Source: Pseudoalteromonas aliena SW19
Lineage (GTDB): Bacteria; Pseudomonadota; Gammaproteobacteria; Enterobacterales; Alteromonadaceae
DNA length: 64,000 nucleotides
NCBI RefSeq assembly: GCF_014905615.1
Contig: NZ_AQGU01000022.1
Location: forward strand, 62,001 to 126,000
Direction of reading: 5' to 3'
Made by a program: the position numbers and the translations under genes. Within the stretch, counting starts at the first letter, position 1. Each line of letters opens with the position of its first letter. Below the pieces are notes generated by a model. That model was not told where the DNA came from and did not search any database. It saw only the letters and a list, made by a program, of their open reading frames with translations. Of the stretch, positions 34,467-45,764 are shown piece after piece.

Positions 34467-36437
34467 TCATAAAGTAAATTTCTGAGTTTCATCATTTAAA
34501 TTACTCGCCATACGAGATAGCTCACTACTAGATTCTGCAATATCTCTAACCGCTTGCTCCGTTTCAGATATCCCCATATTTATAGCTTCAATATTTCGTG
34601 CTATTTCATCTATCGTGGTGGTCTGCTCTTCTGAAGCGGCTGCAATTTGAACAACCATATCAAAAATCCCATCCACTTCTTTTGCTACTTTGTTATTAAT
34701 CAAATTAGCTTTACTCGCGATTTCCTGAACTTGGGTTGTATGATCAACATTTGTCGTCATCGTTTTTACTGCTGCATTACTCGCATTAACAACGGCTTCA
34801 ATGATAACTTCAATTTCCATAGTTGATTCTTGAGTCGACTTCGCAAGGCTACGTACTTCATCAGCAACAACTGCGAAACCTCGCCCTTGTTCACCTGCTC
34901 GTGCAGCTTCAATGGCAGCATTTAAGGCGAGTAAATTGGTTTGATCTGCTATTTTTTTAATCACGCTTAATACGTTAACTATTTTCTCCGAATTATGACG
35001 TAGGTTGGTCACCTCTTGCGCCGTGGCTTGCGTTGCTTCACCTAAAGAAACAAGTGCATTATAAGTGCTATCGTTATTTTCAGAGCCTTCTCGGGCCATA
35101 GTCTGAATATTTTCACAAATCAGAGATGCATTTGACGTTGTACTCGCGATTTCTTTTATAGTTGCACTCATTTCGGTTGTAGCAGCAACAACTTGTATAG
35201 TTTGCGCTTGCTGCTCTGTCACTGCCAAGCTAGTTTGCTCAGTCACAGAAGCAAGCTCTGTAGCAGTACTGCCTTGCTGAAGTGCAACATTAGATAACTC
35301 ACTGATCATTTTACGTAGGTTTTCTAGCATAGTGTGTAACGCTACTTGTAGCATGCCTACTTCGTCGTGGGCATGTACTTTAATATTACTGCTTAGATCA
35401 CCTGCTGCGACTTTCTCAGCAAATAAAGAAGCAACAATAATTGGATTTGCTATTTTTCGGGAAAAGAAAACTCCTATGAAAATAACAATAATTGCAGCCC
35501 CCACAATAAGTATCGTACTAAAAATTATACCTTGATTAACCGATTCAAAAGCTTCTGATTCATCTATCTCGCTTAATATAAGCCAGTTAAAATTACCAAT
35601 TTTTATACTGTTATAAGCAGATAATACATTGTTACCATTATAATCTTTAATTAGGTTAGTGCCTTGCTGGCCATTCAGAGCAAAATTAACAGCGTCAGTA
35701 TTAACACCATTGTTTTTCACGTTACCTGCAAAGCTTGCTTTTAAAGAGTGCCCCTCTGGATCAAGGTACGAATCAGAGCGCATTAACTTATCTTCGCCAA
35801 CGAGATAACTTTCTCCCGTTTTACCCATGCCATCACGCACTCCCATTATTTGATTAGTACCTTCACTGGAGAGCTGCAACGCAACTATAATTTCACTATT
35901 CTCTACTGGTATTGCAATAAACGCTGCGGGCTCGTCATTACTTGGGGCGTAAGGTTTGTAGTCAACAATACCAAAACGTTTTGAAAGTTTAACTTCCTGA
36001 ATAAGTGTCCCTAAATTTGAACTCGCGTATTTTCCATTTAAAATATTCGTTTGGTAATCTGATTCTTTTGCTTGGGTATAATAAATTAACCCTTCATCAT
36101 CAATTAAAAACAGATCGTAATAGCCATATTTTTTAATGTATTCGCTGAAAAAGCTGTCGTAACTGTCTTTATTAATTTGCGGAATAATCATAGCCAATAA
36201 TTCAATATCAGCCGTTTTTTGCTTAAAATAATCCTCAATTTGAGTGCGTTTAATTTGGTTAATTGCTTCAAGCGATTGCGATATATTATGCTCAACGCGC
36301 GACTTAGATTGTAATGTAGAAATGGTGGTCGTTATTAGTGCAGGTAAAATTCCAACGAATAAAAAAATCAAAGTTAATTTAGTTTTCAAACTCCAGTGAC
36401 TAATTTTTAAAAATAAATTATTTTTTGAATTTGGCAT
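34467..36437 (-). CDS. Methyl-accepting chemotaxis protein
   Basis: A 656-residue chemoreceptor. It has an N-terminal membrane helix (about 18-40), a periplasmic dCache-like sensor (about 45-295, with YDLFLIDDEGLIYYTQAKESDYQTN-type PAS strands), a second membrane helix (about 305-325) and a HAMP domain (about 326-378). The cytoplasmic signalling hairpin has the conserved tip IADQTNLLALNAAIEAARAGEQGRGFAVVADEVRSLA split across about 510-546. The ligand is unknown. There is no CheW-binding pentapeptide or CheR tether at the C-terminus. It is monocistronic. Confidence 0.93.
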   Translation of the reverse strand: MPNSKNNLFLKISHWSLKTKLTLIFLFVGILPALITTTISTLQSKSRVEHNISQSLEAINQIKRTQIEDYFKQKTADIELLAMIIPQINKDSYDSFFSEYIKKYGYYDLFLIDDEGLIYYTQAKESDYQTNILNGKYASSNLGTLIQEVKLSKRFGIVDYKPYAPSNDEPAAFIAIPVENSEIIVALQLSSEGTNQIMGVRDGMGKTGESYLVGEDKLMRSDSYLDPEGHSLKASFAGNVKNNGVNTDAVNFALNGQQGTNLIKDYNGNNVLSAYNSIKIGNFNWLILSEIDESEAFESVNQGIIFSTILIVGAAIIVIFIGVFFSRKIANPIIVASLFAEKVAAGDLSSNIKVHAHDEVGMLQVALHTMLENLRKMISELSNVALQQGSTATELASVTEQTSLAVTEQQAQTIQVVAATTEMSATIKEIASTTSNASLICENIQTMAREGSENNDSTYNALVSLGEATQATAQEVTNLRHNSEKIVNVLSVIKKIADQTNLLALNAAIEAARAGEQGRGFAVVADEVRSLAKSTQESTMEIEVIIEAVVNASNAAVKTMTTNVDHTTQVQEIASKANLINNKVAKEVDGIFDMVVQIAAASEEQTTTIDEIARNIEAINMGISETEQAVRDIAESSSELSRMASNLNDETQKFTL

Positions 36438-36507
36438 TTATGAGCACTTAATAAATAATAGTTAATTTAAAATTAGCGCATTAAAAAATTAAAACAAATT
36501 AAATACC

Positions 36508-36542
36508 AAAAAAAGCGCGTTTTTACCATGTAAAAACGCGCT
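36508..36542 (-). terminator. Terminator of the MscS-family gene
   Basis: A 13-base perfect stem AGCGCGTTTTTAC/GTAAAAACGCGCT is followed on the minus strand by T7. Confidence 0.85.
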
Positions 36543-36592
36543 GCTTGTAAGTAACTATTTCCCAATACTTTTAGCGAATGGGTTTCACTAAC

Positions 36593-37549
36593 TTATTCAC
36601 TTTGGCTAGAGTCAGCACCGTCAACACTATCTTTATTTGATGATTGCTGATTAATTTTGTCGCTGATCATGGCATCGAGCTTTTCGCCGCCTTTAATACC
36701 AAAGTCGAGTGTGCGAATTGGAAATGGGATACTTATGTCGGCTTCATCTAGTGCTTGCTTAACAGCAACTATGCCTTTGTGGCGTACCGTCATAAAATCA
36801 GGCTCGCCAGGATATTTAATCCAAAACCATACCAATAAATTAATGCTGCTATCGCCAAAACCCTCAGCATATACGGCGGTTTCGTCTTTGCGAATAACAA
36901 AATCAAATTCATTAATTTTATCGGTAATAACTTGGGATGCTTTTTCTATATCGTCACCATATGAAATACCCACGGGCACTTCTATACGTCTTACTCCTAG
37001 GGTACTGTAATTTTTTAGCACATTTCTAAATAGCACTTTATTAGGCACAAGTATGAGCTGTCCGTGAAAGCTCTCTATGAGCGTGTTACGCAGGTTTATT
37101 GAATGCACTGAACCAAACACATCGTCTGTTTCGATCACATCACCCGTTTTGAATGGCTTGCGCACACCCATTGCTATACCGGCGATTAAGTTTTCGGTCA
37201 TATCTTGAAATGCAAAACCAATGGCTAAACCAACAATACCCGCCCCCGCTAATAACGAGGTTACCGTGCCTTTTAAACCCATAAAATCGAGCGCGATAAA
37301 TAAACCAACACACAGTACAATAACTTTGAATATTGACGCCATCAAATCGGCAATTTGTTTTGAGTCAAGAGATCGGCGCAACAAGTTTTTCATTAAACGG
37401 CCAGCAAAACGCGCCAACATTGAAAATACGATGGTTATAACTACAGCGACTATAAAATTAGGGATATGACTGATAACCACGTCAAACCACCCTCCGAGCT
37501 TTTCCTCTATTAGTTTTTCGGCATCGCCAATTGACGGTATACTGATCAT
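36593..37549 (-). CDS. MscS-family mechanosensitive channel
   Basis: A 318-residue inner membrane channel that opens on membrane tension. It has three hydrophobic segments (about 28-50, 72-92 and 95-118) with the pore-lining glycine/alanine helix TSLLAGAGIVGLAIGFAFQDM. The MscS beta domain follows (about 128-195; PFKTGDVIETDDVFGSVHSI, LVPNKVLFRNVLKNYS), then a C-terminal alpha/beta domain. It is longer than E. coli MscS (286) owing to a polar, disordered tail. The gene is monocistronic with a strong terminator. Confidence 0.92.
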   Translation of the reverse strand: MISIPSIGDAEKLIEEKLGGWFDVVISHIPNFIVAVVITIVFSMLARFAGRLMKNLLRRSLDSKQIADLMASIFKVIVLCVGLFIALDFMGLKGTVTSLLAGAGIVGLAIGFAFQDMTENLIAGIAMGVRKPFKTGDVIETDDVFGSVHSINLRNTLIESFHGQLILVPNKVLFRNVLKNYSTLGVRRIEVPVGISYGDDIEKASQVITDKINEFDFVIRKDETAVYAEGFGDSSINLLVWFWIKYPGEPDFMTVRHKGIVAVKQALDEADISIPFPIRTLDFGIKGGEKLDAMISDKINQQSSNKDSVDGADSSQSE

Positions 37550-37618
37550 TTTATTTGCACCTATTTAATTAGTGTTCTCATTAATACCATTTAGGTAAGC
37601 AAGTTTAGCGCCAGCATA

Positions 37619-37641
37619 AAAAAGCCATGCATGGCATGGCT
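37619..37641 (-). terminator. Terminator of yaaA
   Basis: The stem AGCCATGC/GCATGGCT around ATG is followed by a T-run on the minus strand, about 25 bases beyond the yaaA stop. Confidence 0.8.
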
Positions 37642-37665
37642 AAAGCGATTTAATTCAAGAAGCTT

Positions 37666-38445
37666 TTAATTTTGTTCGTCGCGCATAAATACCGGCTCTA
37701 GCTCTTTAACTGTTGCCTCAGGGCTAAAGTAATAACCTGCTACCGTAAACTCTTTAAGTTGGCTTAACTGCGTTACTTTATTTTCGATAATGTAGCGCGC
37801 CATCATGCCACGTGCTTTTTTAGCGTAAAAACTAATTACTTTATATTGGCCATTTTTACAGTCTTTAAAGTGCGGAGTGATAATTTGTGCATTAAGCGCT
37901 TTTTTATCAACCGCTTTAAAATATTCGTTTGAAGCAAGGTTAACTAAGTATTGTGCGTCTTGCGCCTTTAATACGTCGTTTAACTTATTAGCTATTACGC
38001 CCCCCCAAAATTCGTATAGGTTTTTACCGCGTGAATTTTCAAGCTTAGTGCCCATTTCTAATCGGTAAGCTTGCATTAAATCCAGTGGTTTTAATAAACC
38101 GTATAAACCCGACAATATACGTAAGTGGCTTTGTGCGTAATCAAGCTCGCTAGCTTTAAGCGTGCTTGCATCCAAACCGCCGTATACATCGCCATTAAAG
38201 GCAAGCACGGCTTGCTTAGCATTACTTTGTGTAAACGGCTGCGCCCACTCGCTAAAGCGTGCTGCGTTAAGCCCAGAGAGCTTATCGCTAATTTTCATTA
38301 AACTGCCAATTTGCGCTGGTGTTAGTTCACGGCATACTTTCATGAGCGCTTCGCTGTGCTCTAGTAATTCAGGTTGAGTGAACTTGTCTGTTGCGGGTGG
38401 CGTTTCGTAATCAAGATTTTTTGCAGGTGAAATAACAGTGATCAT
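37666..38445 (-). CDS. yaaA: Peroxide stress protein YaaA
   Basis: YaaA limits free intracellular iron during hydrogen peroxide stress and binds DNA. The 259-residue product has the family landmarks [66 protein letters not shown] and [15 protein letters not shown]. It is divergent from transaldolase; in E. coli yaaA also lies close to talB. The sequence shows no OxyR-type operator I can defend. Confidence 0.94.
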   Translation of the reverse strand: MITVISPAKNLDYETPPATDKFTQPELLEHSEALMKVCRELTPAQIGSLMKISDKLSGLNAARFSEWAQPFTQSNAKQAVLAFNGDVYGGLDASTLKASELDYAQSHLRILSGLYGLLKPLDLMQAYRLEMGTKLENSRGKNLYEFWGGVIANKLNDVLKAQDAQYLVNLASNEYFKAVDKKALNAQIITPHFKDCKNGQYKVISFYAKKARGMMARYIIENKVTQLSQLKEFTVAGYYFSPEATVKELEPVFMRDEQN

Positions 38446-38667
38446 AGTTAGCTATTGACTTGTAATTTATTTAATGTCAATTTCAACATTAAATGAAACG
38501 AAAAGCACGTTTTGTTTAAATAAATCCTCCCTTAATAACCCATGCATTGCCGTTTTTCTATTGATAAGGACATAAGACCTATCAAGCATTGTCACACTGT
38601 TGCAGTATGGATTAGATATATTAAGGTGTAGATTTTTCTTTTAACTTGCTTGGAATGAGGAAAGCAA

Positions 38668-39618
38668 ATGACTTCAGCTCTACAAAGGCTAAAACAACAT
38701 TCATCTATCGTAGCCGACACTGGCGATATTGAAGCGATCAAAAAGCATCAACCAGAAGATGCAACCACAAACCCGTCGCTTTTATTAAAAGCGAGCGAGA
38801 TTGAAGCATATAAGTCTTACCTAGATAAAGCTTGGAGCTATGCAAAAGAAACCGAGCAAGAACCTGCTAAACAACTTGAACTAGCATGTGATTACTTTGC
38901 CGTATTGCTTGGTAAAGAAATTAGCGCCATTGTACCTGGTTATATTTCTACTGAAGTAGATGCGCGCCTTTCGTTTAATACCCAAGCTACGATTGATAAA
39001 GCACATACCCTACTGAGTCTTTACGAAAAAGAAGGCGTAAGCAAAGACAAGATTTTAATTAAAGTTGCGTCTACGTGGGAAGGTATTAAAGCCGCTGAGC
39101 AGCTAGAAAAAGAAGGCACTAAATGTAACCTTACTTTATTATTTAGCGATGCCCAAGCTCGCGCATGTGCCGATGCAAACGTATTTCTAATTTCGCCATT
39201 TGTTGGCCGTATTTTAGATTGGCATGTTGCTAACGGTATGGAAAAACCGACCGATCCGCTACAAGATCCAGGCGTTCAGTCTGTGCGTAGCATTTTTGAA
39301 TTTTACAAACGCCATGACTACAAAACAGTTGTGATGGGTGCTAGTTTCCGTAACTCGGGCGAGATTATTGCTCTTACTGGTTGTGACAAGCTAACTATTA
39401 GCCCTAATCTTTTAGAAGATTTAGGCAACCTTGAAGGCGCACAGGAATACTTGCTAGAAAGCGATGTTCCACAAGAGCCAAAACCAGAGCCGCTTACAGA
39501 AGCGCAGTTCCGTTGGTTACATAACCAAGATGCTATGGCAACTGAAAAGCTAGCTGAAGGTATTCGCTCTTTTGCTGATGCACAAGAACAACTAGAAGCA
39601 CGTTTTAAAGCAATGTAA
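38668..39618 (+). CDS. tal: Transaldolase
   Basis: Transaldolase moves a dihydroxyacetone unit between sugar phosphates in the non-oxidative pentose phosphate pathway. The 316-residue TIM barrel has the Schiff-base lysine K132 in [18 protein letters not shown], the N-terminal [12 protein letters not shown] motif and [18 protein letters not shown]. The ATG follows GAGGAAAG. A strong hairpin terminator follows. Neighbouring yaaA on the opposite strand mirrors E. coli. Confidence 0.97.
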   Translation: MTSALQRLKQHSSIVADTGDIEAIKKHQPEDATTNPSLLLKASEIEAYKSYLDKAWSYAKETEQEPAKQLELACDYFAVLLGKEISAIVPGYISTEVDARLSFNTQATIDKAHTLLSLYEKEGVSKDKILIKVASTWEGIKAAEQLEKEGTKCNLTLLFSDAQARACADANVFLISPFVGRILDWHVANGMEKPTDPLQDPGVQSVRSIFEFYKRHDYKTVVMGASFRNSGEIIALTGCDKLTISPNLLEDLGNLEGAQEYLLESDVPQEPKPEPLTEAQFRWLHNQDAMATEKLAEGIRSFADAQEQLEARFKAM

Positions 39619-39639
39619 CTTGCGATACAAACGTACTTT

Positions 39640-39669
39640 AAAAAACGTCGCATTTGCGGCGTTTTTTTT
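39640..39669 (+). terminator. Terminator of tal
   Basis: The stem AAAAAACGTCGC/GCGGCGTTTTTT (one G-T pair) is followed by a T-run, about 20 bases after the tal stop. Confidence 0.88.
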
Positions 39670-39809
39670 GTGCCTGAAATAACTTCTATCTAGTAAAACC
39701 TTCATCAATACATCACACTTATGTAACATTATTGTCACTTTTTTATTCTATTTTAGCTAGGCCTGTGGTATAGGTATTCTTGAGGTCACAAAATCAATAG
39801 GAGAAGTTC

Positions 39810-39998
39810 ATGGATAGCCTAAACGATATATTAGAGATACTAGAAGGTCCTGATACAACACGGAAAACCTCTCAGAAAAATAAAAAAAGAAAATGGCGTG
39901 AAATAGAAGCAATAAAAGATAAGCAACGCCTTCGTAAAGAACTACAAGAACTAGACTATTTTACAGACAGTATTGCAATTGATGAGCTCGATTTTTAA
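39810..39998 (+). CDS. DUF3545 family small basic protein
   Basis: This 62-residue protein of the DUF3545 type opens MDSLNDILEIL, has a highly charged basic middle (KNKKRKWREIEAIKDKQRLRKEL) and an acidic end with IDELDF. The ATG is preceded by AGGAG, and a bidirectional terminator follows, so it is a real short gene. Its function is unknown; the basic helix would suit nucleic acid contact. Confidence 0.78.
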   Translation: MDSLNDILEILEGPDTTRKTSQKNKKRKWREIEAIKDKQRLRKELQELDYFTDSIAIDELDF

Positions 39999-40019
39999 TT
40001 CAATACACACCAACTAAAC

Positions 40020-40051
40020 AAAAAGGCTTCCAGCATATGGAAGCCTTTTTT
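40020..40051. terminator. Bidirectional terminator between DUF3545 gene and ung
   Basis: A long stem AAAAAGGCTTCCA/TGGAAGCCTTTTT closes on GCATA-type loop bases, with A- and T-runs on the two sides. Confidence 0.88.
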
Positions 40052-40086
40052 AATGTTTTTAAACCATTTGAGCTCTTTGAAAGAAA

Positions 40087-40749
40087 TTAGATTTGCCAGT
40101 TAATTGGCTTTTCACTTTGAACTTGTAGTAACTCATTCGTTTGTGAGAAATGCTTACAGCCAAAAAAGCCTCTATGCGCCGAAAGCGGCGATGGATGCGG
40201 CCCTTTTAAAACATGATGGCGAGCGCTGTCTATACCCTTACCTTTTTTTTGTGCATGTGCACCCCATAAAATAAATACCACACCTTCGCAGTACTTATTA
40301 ATATGTGCAATTACATTATCGGTAAATTGCTCCCATCCTAAATGCTTGTGAGAATGCGCTTGCCCTTGCTCAACGGTCAATACGGTATTGAGTAAAAATA
40401 CGCCCTGATCTGCCCAACTTTGCAGGAACCCGTGATCTGGAATAGTAAAACCAGTAATGTCGGTAGCTAACTCTTTATACATATTTTTAAGCGACGGCGG
40501 CAGTTTTTTTACATCAGGCAATACCGAAAAACACAAACCATGCGCTTGCCCTTCACCGTGGTATGGGTCTTGCCCTAAAATGACAACGCGGATGTTATTA
40601 AGCGCTGTGGCATCAAAAGCACTAAACACTTGAGGTTCAGGCGGATAAACAGCAACACCTTCATTGCGGCGATTAGCCACATACTCTAACGTTTGTTGCA
40701 TGTAAGGTTGCTGCAATTCACTTTCTAAAAATTTAGCCCAATCGCTCAT
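40087..40749 (-). CDS. ung: Uracil-DNA glycosylase
   Basis: Ung removes uracil from DNA to start base excision repair. The 220-residue product has the water-activating loop [10 protein letters not shown], the [18 protein letters not shown] uracil-binding region and the DNA-intercalation loop [13 protein letters not shown]. Its ATG overlaps the TGA of btuF (ATGA), so it is translated as the last gene of the vitamin B12 operon, an unusual placement for ung. Confidence 0.96.
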   Translation of the reverse strand: MSDWAKFLESELQQPYMQQTLEYVANRRNEGVAVYPPEPQVFSAFDATALNNIRVVILGQDPYHGEGQAHGLCFSVLPDVKKLPPSLKNMYKELATDITGFTIPDHGFLQSWADQGVFLLNTVLTVEQGQAHSHKHLGWEQFTDNVIAHINKYCEGVVFILWGAHAQKKGKGIDSARHHVLKGPHPSPLSAHRGFFGCKHFSQTNELLQVQSEKPINWQI

Positions 40750-41606
40750 TGTATACTCTTAATCTGTTTACGTGATGCGTCTATTTTATCACACATATCA
40801 GCCAGCCCATCTAGCATACGCGGCGAAAAACGATGTAATAAGTCGGCATTTACGCTAATAAATTGACCATTTTTAACGGCTGGTACTTCTGGCCATTTTT
40901 GCCAATTAACAACTGGTTGTGGCGTTTTTGATTTTTCATCAGGGATAATGATAACTTGTGGCTTGGTAACAATGACATTTTCGATACTAATTTGCGGATA
41001 ATCTGTAACGCTCTGTGCAAATACATTACTTACATGGCATGTTTCTATTAGCTGGCTGATCCATGTATTTTTGCCTACTGACATCATAGGTTCTGGCCAT
41101 AACTGATAAAACCCAGTTATATTTTTTTTACCTAGCTGGCTTTTAACAATCGCGTTTAGCTTTTGTTTAAATGCGTTAGCGGCTTGTTGGCTTTGCTCAA
41201 TATTTCCTGTAAATTCACCAAAAGTAAGTAACTCGTCGGCAACAGCGTCGATTGTGGTTGGGTTACTCAAATATACTTTTATACCTAGGCGCTCTATTTG
41301 GGCTAAATCTTCGCTTTGATTTCCACTTTTCCACGCAATAACTAAGTCGGGTTTAAGCGCCAATACTTTTTCAAGGGAGATACCGTAATAACCCCCAATG
41401 CGCTCAATACTTTGGGCCTCAGCAGGGTAATCAGCATAATCAACTGTACCCACGATATTATCGCCCGCCCCGATGGCAAATAGGTTTTCGACTATGTGCG
41501 GTGCAAGGGCAATTATTCGCAGCTTTTTAGAATCCTCTACCTGCTCTGCAAATGTATTACTCGATACGCTAAAAAACAGTAGCCCAATAAAAAACGCTCT
41601 AAACAT
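40746..41606 (-). CDS. btuF: Periplasmic cobalamin-binding protein BtuF
   Basis: This 286-residue periplasmic receptor delivers vitamin B12 to the BtuCD transporter. It has a signal peptide ([22 protein letters not shown]) and two lobes linked by a long helix. The opening [20 protein letters not shown] and the segments [40 protein letters not shown] (spanning about 52-92) and [22 protein letters not shown] match BtuF. The ATG overlaps the cobO stop by one base (TAATG). Confidence 0.92.
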   Translation of the reverse strand: MFRAFFIGLLFFSVSSNTFAEQVEDSKKLRIIALAPHIVENLFAIGAGDNIVGTVDYADYPAEAQSIERIGGYYGISLEKVLALKPDLVIAWKSGNQSEDLAQIERLGIKVYLSNPTTIDAVADELLTFGEFTGNIEQSQQAANAFKQKLNAIVKSQLGKKNITGFYQLWPEPMMSVGKNTWISQLIETCHVSNVFAQSVTDYPQISIENVIVTKPQVIIIPDEKSKTPQPVVNWQKWPEVPAVKNGQFISVNADLLHRFSPRMLDGLADMCDKIDASRKQIKSIQ

Positions 41607-42205
41607 TAGTAATCAAACCCTTCAAGCGCTTTTATACCTGAGTCGAATGCGTGTTTTACATTACGCACTTCGCTTACTGTATCGGCAAGGTCTGTTAAAG
41701 TACGATGCGCTGCACGCCCTGTAATAATAACCGACTGCATTGGCGGGCGGTTATTCAGCGCCATTACTACTTCATCTAAATCTACATAGCCATAGGTCAC
41801 CATATACGTAAGCTCATCAAGTAATACTAAATCAATACTGCTATCAGCAAGCATACGTTTTGACTCTTGCCATGTTGCCTGCGCGGCTGCAGTATCGGCT
41901 TCTTTATTTTGCGTATCCCAGGTAAAACCGGTGTTCATTACAACAAATTCAACGCCTGCTCCTTGTAATAAATTACGCTCGCCGCACTCCCAAGTACCTT
42001 TTATATATTGGCAAACGGCCGCTTTTTTACCATGTCCCACACAGCGTGCTACAACGCCAAAGCCCGAGGTTGATTTACCTTTACCGTTACCGGTAATTAC
42101 CTGAAAAATACCTTTTACATCTTGTGCGGCGGCAACACGTGCATCCACTTGTTCTTTTACTTTTTGTTGGCGCTGCTTGTGCTTATCGTTGTTTTGTTCA
42201 GTCAT
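41606..42205 (-). CDS. cobO: Cob(I)yrinic acid a,c-diamide adenosyltransferase
   Basis: CobO/BtuR attaches the 5'-deoxyadenosyl group from ATP to the cobalt of corrinoids. The P-loop is G-N-G-K-G-K-S-T in [18 protein letters not shown], followed by ICQY-like [24 protein letters not shown] and [12 protein letters not shown]. The start is set at 42205, where AAGGG lies seven bases upstream. A frame from 42220 would add five residues. It overlaps the end of cobQ by eight bases, so translation is coupled. Confidence 0.93.
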   Translation of the reverse strand: MTEQNNDKHKQRQQKVKEQVDARVAAAQDVKGIFQVITGNGKGKSTSGFGVVARCVGHGKKAAVCQYIKGTWECGERNLLQGAGVEFVVMNTGFTWDTQNKEADTAAAQATWQESKRMLADSSIDLVLLDELTYMVTYGYVDLDEVVMALNNRPPMQSVIITGRAAHRTLTDLADTVSEVRNVKHAFDSGIKALEGFDY

Positions 42206-43682
42206 TATTGTGCCCTTCATAAATCGAGATAATTTGCTGTATGTTTAAATGCGTTTCGCACATGGTTGCTAATCGTTCTAACTGCTGCTCACGGTGATCA
42301 ACAATACTAATTGGATTAATTGAGGCGCTTGGTTTTACCCATTTTAAAATTTGCGATGTAGCATCGGCTTCATCAAACAAGCCATGTAAATAAGTGCCTG
42401 CAATGGCGTTATCATCGCTAATAAAACCATCAAACGCAAAACTATGGGGGTGACTTTCATCAAAGCTTAAAAATGGCTTATTAAGCGCTGTACCCTGGCT
42501 AATTCCTGCATGTATTTCGTAACCACTACAGGGGGTTGATTGGTTATTTAAAAGCAGTGTAGCGGTTATTTTAGTTAATACTTTTTGCGTTGCCAGCGTG
42601 GTTTCAAAGTCGCATAGGGCAAGTCCATTTACTTGTTTTAATGACGACTCAATACCATCGGGATCGTTGAGCGTATTGCCCAGCATTTGCATGCCACCAC
42701 AAATACCAAGTACTTTGCCACCATAGCGTAAATGACGCTTAATTTGTGTGTCCCAACCTTCATTTTTTAAAAAGGTTAGATCACCTAGCACGTTTTTACT
42801 GCCTGGTAGAATGATCAGATCAACGTCTGGGATCGTTTGCGTGTGGCATACATAATTTATATTAATATGTGGGTGCAAACGCAGTGCATCAAAATCGGTG
42901 TGATTACTAATGTGTGGAACGAGCAACACTGCAATATTAATTGTGGCGTTAGTTACGTTATTATCAATTGCGACAGCGTCTTCTGCGTCAAGTGCTAAGC
43001 CGTGCAAATAAGGTAATACACCAAGTACGGGTTTATTTGTATAGTCTTCAAGCCAATCAAGCCCGCCTTGCAGTAAACTGATATCGCCTCTAAAGCGGTT
43101 TATAACAAAGCCTTTTACACGCGCTTTTTCTGACTCGCTTAACAACGCAAGCGTGCCCACTAAATGGGCAAACACACCCCCTTTATCAATATCGGCAATG
43201 ATAATTACAGGGCAATCTACCTCTTCGGCGTACCCCATATTAGCAATGTCATTTTCACGCAGGTTTATTTCAGCAGGGCTACCTGCTCCTTCAACGAGTA
43301 GTAAATCAAAACGTTTCGCTAAGCGGTTATGTGAAGTAATTACCGCATCCATCGCCACTTTTTTATAATTATGATAAGCACCCGCTTCCATATTACTTAT
43401 CGCTTTTCCGTGAATAATCACTTGTGCGCCAGTGTCGCTATTAGGCTTAAGTAATATAGGGTTAAAGTCGATTTCGGGCTCCACCTTTGCAGCTATTGCT
43501 TGTAGTGCTTGGGCGCGGCCAATTTCGCCGCCATCTTTAGTTACGGCGCTATTGAGTGCCATATTTTGAGGTTTAAAGGGCGCAACATTTATCCCTCGCT
43601 TGGCAAACACTCTACAAAGCGCTGCAACTAAGGTACTTTTACCTGCGTCTGATGTAGTGCCTTGCACCATTAAGGTTTTCAT
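42198..43682 (-). CDS. cobQ: Cobyric acid synthase CobQ
   Basis: CobQ amidates four carboxyl groups of adenosyl-cobyrinic acid diamide using glutamine and ATP. The 494-residue protein has an N-terminal P-loop/dethiobiotin-synthase-like domain ([26 protein letters not shown]). The C-terminal glutaminase domain carries the nucleophile Cys in [11 protein letters not shown] and the His in [10 protein letters not shown]. The ATG follows AAGGTG. Its presence suggests salvage of cobinamide/cobyric-acid intermediates. The remaining corrin ring genes are not in this window. Confidence 0.94.
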   Translation of the reverse strand: MKTLMVQGTTSDAGKSTLVAALCRVFAKRGINVAPFKPQNMALNSAVTKDGGEIGRAQALQAIAAKVEPEIDFNPILLKPNSDTGAQVIIHGKAISNMEAGAYHNYKKVAMDAVITSHNRLAKRFDLLLVEGAGSPAEINLRENDIANMGYAEEVDCPVIIIADIDKGGVFAHLVGTLALLSESEKARVKGFVINRFRGDISLLQGGLDWLEDYTNKPVLGVLPYLHGLALDAEDAVAIDNNVTNATINIAVLLVPHISNHTDFDALRLHPHININYVCHTQTIPDVDLIILPGSKNVLGDLTFLKNEGWDTQIKRHLRYGGKVLGICGGMQMLGNTLNDPDGIESSLKQVNGLALCDFETTLATQKVLTKITATLLLNNQSTPCSGYEIHAGISQGTALNKPFLSFDESHPHSFAFDGFISDDNAIAGTYLHGLFDEADATSQILKWVKPSASINPISIVDHREQQLERLATMCETHLNIQQIISIYEGHNND

Positions 43683-43686
43683 GGAG

Positions 43687-44700
43687 TTACACCTTTGATT
43701 TTCTAAAAAATAACAAACTTAAAAAGAACACGCTACCAATAGCAGCAGTAATAACACCGACGGGTAACTCTTGGTTTTTTAGTAATGAACGCGAAAGTAC
43801 ATCAACCCACACCATAAATGTACCACCCACCAAGCTGGTTACCAGTAATCCAGTTATGGAGCCTTGAGATATAAAAAAGCGCACAATATGTGGCACCATT
43901 AACCCTACAAATCCTATGCCGCCGCACATAGCCACCAGCACAGCGGTAATTAGCGAACTTAAAACCAGCATGAGGATTCTAAAGCGCTGCACTCTTACGC
44001 CTAATGTAATTGCACTTTCATCGCCAAGTAGCATGGCATTGAGTTGCCTTCTAAAACTCAGCATTAAAAATGTACATAATGCGATTACCAATAAAGGCAA
44101 CCAAAGCGTAGCCCACTGCGCACGCGCAAAGCTGCCCAGCGTCCAAAATAAAATAGCGGCTACCGCCTGAGGATCGCTCCAATAAAGCAATAAGCTGGTA
44201 AACGCGCTAAATAAAAACGACAGAGCAACGCCTGCTAATAACATTGATTCTACCTGTGCACTTTGTTGCCTACCTGCAATAAGTATTAATAAACTCATAG
44301 CGAGTAAACTACCTAACAATGCCGCTGCCGATAACATAAAACCGGCGCTAATGCCGGATAGCGCCATAAGTAACACCACCCCAAAAGAGGCACCCGACGA
44401 TATCCCAAATAAGTAAGGATCGGCTAACGGATTGCGCGTTACCGTTTGTAAAATAAGCCCCGCAATGGCTAAACCAGAGCCGGCTAAAAAGGCGAGTAAT
44501 GTACGTGGCATTCTTAGCTCGTAAATAATACGCGTATTAAAAGAGGCATCATTTGAGAGCAAAAAACTATTAAGTACATCTTGCAATGAGATCTCTGCTG
44601 CGCCAAAACTAAGTGCTGCAAATAAGCTAAATAAAGCAGCTGCAGCACTTATAAATAGCGCAAATGAGTGGCGAGTATCAACAGCGCTCATATTATTCAT
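43687..44700 (-). CDS. btuC: FecCD-type ABC permease (BtuC-like)
   Basis: This 337-residue membrane subunit has about ten helices and FecCD/BtuC motifs: [47 protein letters not shown] (split over about 62-108), [17 protein letters not shown] and [20 protein letters not shown]. It forms the pore for B12 import with the ATPase upstream and BtuF downstream. It overlaps the ATPase gene by eight bases. Substrate specificity is inferred from cobQ, cobO, btuF and the riboswitch; by sequence alone it could also serve a siderophore. Confidence 0.88.
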   Translation of the reverse strand: MNNMSAVDTRHSFALFISAAAALFSLFAALSFGAAEISLQDVLNSFLLSNDASFNTRIIYELRMPRTLLAFLAGSGLAIAGLILQTVTRNPLADPYLFGISSGASFGVVLLMALSGISAGFMLSAAALLGSLLAMSLLILIAGRQQSAQVESMLLAGVALSFLFSAFTSLLLYWSDPQAVAAILFWTLGSFARAQWATLWLPLLVIALCTFLMLSFRRQLNAMLLGDESAITLGVRVQRFRILMLVLSSLITAVLVAMCGGIGFVGLMVPHIVRFFISQGSITGLLVTSLVGGTFMVWVDVLSRSLLKNQELPVGVITAAIGSVFFLSLLFFRKSKV

Positions 44701-45505
44701 AACCGTAAAAATAAGTGATATGAGGGATGCTACTTCCAGATTGCGATAGCTGTGGGTGGTTATTTACTTGAGCGCAGACACCAAAAACCTCACCGAGCAT
44801 ATTTTCGGTTAATACCTCTGTAGGCGTGCCTGAATGCGTAATTTCACCGTTTTTAATAACCACTAGTTCATCGCACATTGCAGAAGCTAAATTGAGATCA
44901 TGAAACGATGCAAATACCGTAACACCCAACGATTTAGCCAGCTCCATTACCTGTATTTGATATTTAACATCCAAATGGCTGGTAGGCTCGTCCATTATTA
45001 ACAATTGAGGTTGCTGGACTATGGCGCGGGCAATAAGCGCCCTTTGCTTTTCACCACCTGAAAGTGATTCAAAGCTTTGATCACTATGATCTGCCAACCC
45101 TACGGTGTTAATAGCTTGGATGATTTTTTGTTTATCAATGTTAGTTATTGAGCTAAATAGCGATTTATGAGGCGTTAGCCCAAGCGTAATAACGTCAAAT
45201 ACGCTTAAGTTAAATTGCGACGGGGTTTCTTGTAAAACAACCGCTACTTTTTTTGCGTACTCATCACTTTTTAGCTGCCAAATATCGGTGTTGTTAAATT
45301 CTATAACACCTTCAGTTGGTTTATTAAAACGATATAAACAACGCAATAAGCTCGATTTTCCTGCGCCATTGGGACCAATCAAACCAACAAATTTACCTGT
45401 GGTTATTTTAAGGTTTATTTTTTTAAGGATCGTTTTATTACCAATATCCCATGATACGTTTTTAACGTTTAGTAATGGTGTATTTAATGGCGTTTGAGTG
45501 TGCAA
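44693..45505 (-). CDS. btuD: ABC transporter ATPase (BtuD-like)
   Basis: A 270-residue nucleotide-binding subunit. The Walker A is GPNGAGKSS, the Q-loop is in VVLQETPSQF, the signature is LSGGEKQRALIARA, the Walker B is LLIMDEPTSHLD and the switch His is in SFHDLNLA. The start codon is a TTG at 45505 with AGGACT seven bases upstream. It is the first gene after the riboswitch, followed by overlapping btuC. Energising B12 import is inferred from the operon. Confidence 0.88.
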   Translation of the reverse strand: MHTQTPLNTPLLNVKNVSWDIGNKTILKKINLKITTGKFVGLIGPNGAGKSSLLRCLYRFNKPTEGVIEFNNTDIWQLKSDEYAKKVAVVLQETPSQFNLSVFDVITLGLTPHKSLFSSITNIDKQKIIQAINTVGLADHSDQSFESLSGGEKQRALIARAIVQQPQLLIMDEPTSHLDVKYQIQVMELAKSLGVTVFASFHDLNLASAMCDELVVIKNGEITHSGTPTEVLTENMLGEVFGVCAQVNNHPQLSQSGSSIPHITYFYGYE

Positions 45506-45764
45506 TAGTCAGTCCTAGACGGGGTTAAACTCACTAAAAATGCGATAAAAATACTAATGCACTACAAGAAAAAATGAGTAAACCCGCTCGTTAAAAGAAT
45601 TCGTACCAATTGCACTAAATTAGTGATTTATTATAGCGACAAAGAAATAGCACAATAACAAGGTAAAAATTATGACATATACTTGTTCTATATGAATAAT
45701 TTTTAACGCAGTGAGTAAGTTACTTAATTTGCTAGAAAGATCATGTTTTTAATAAAATTGGTAT

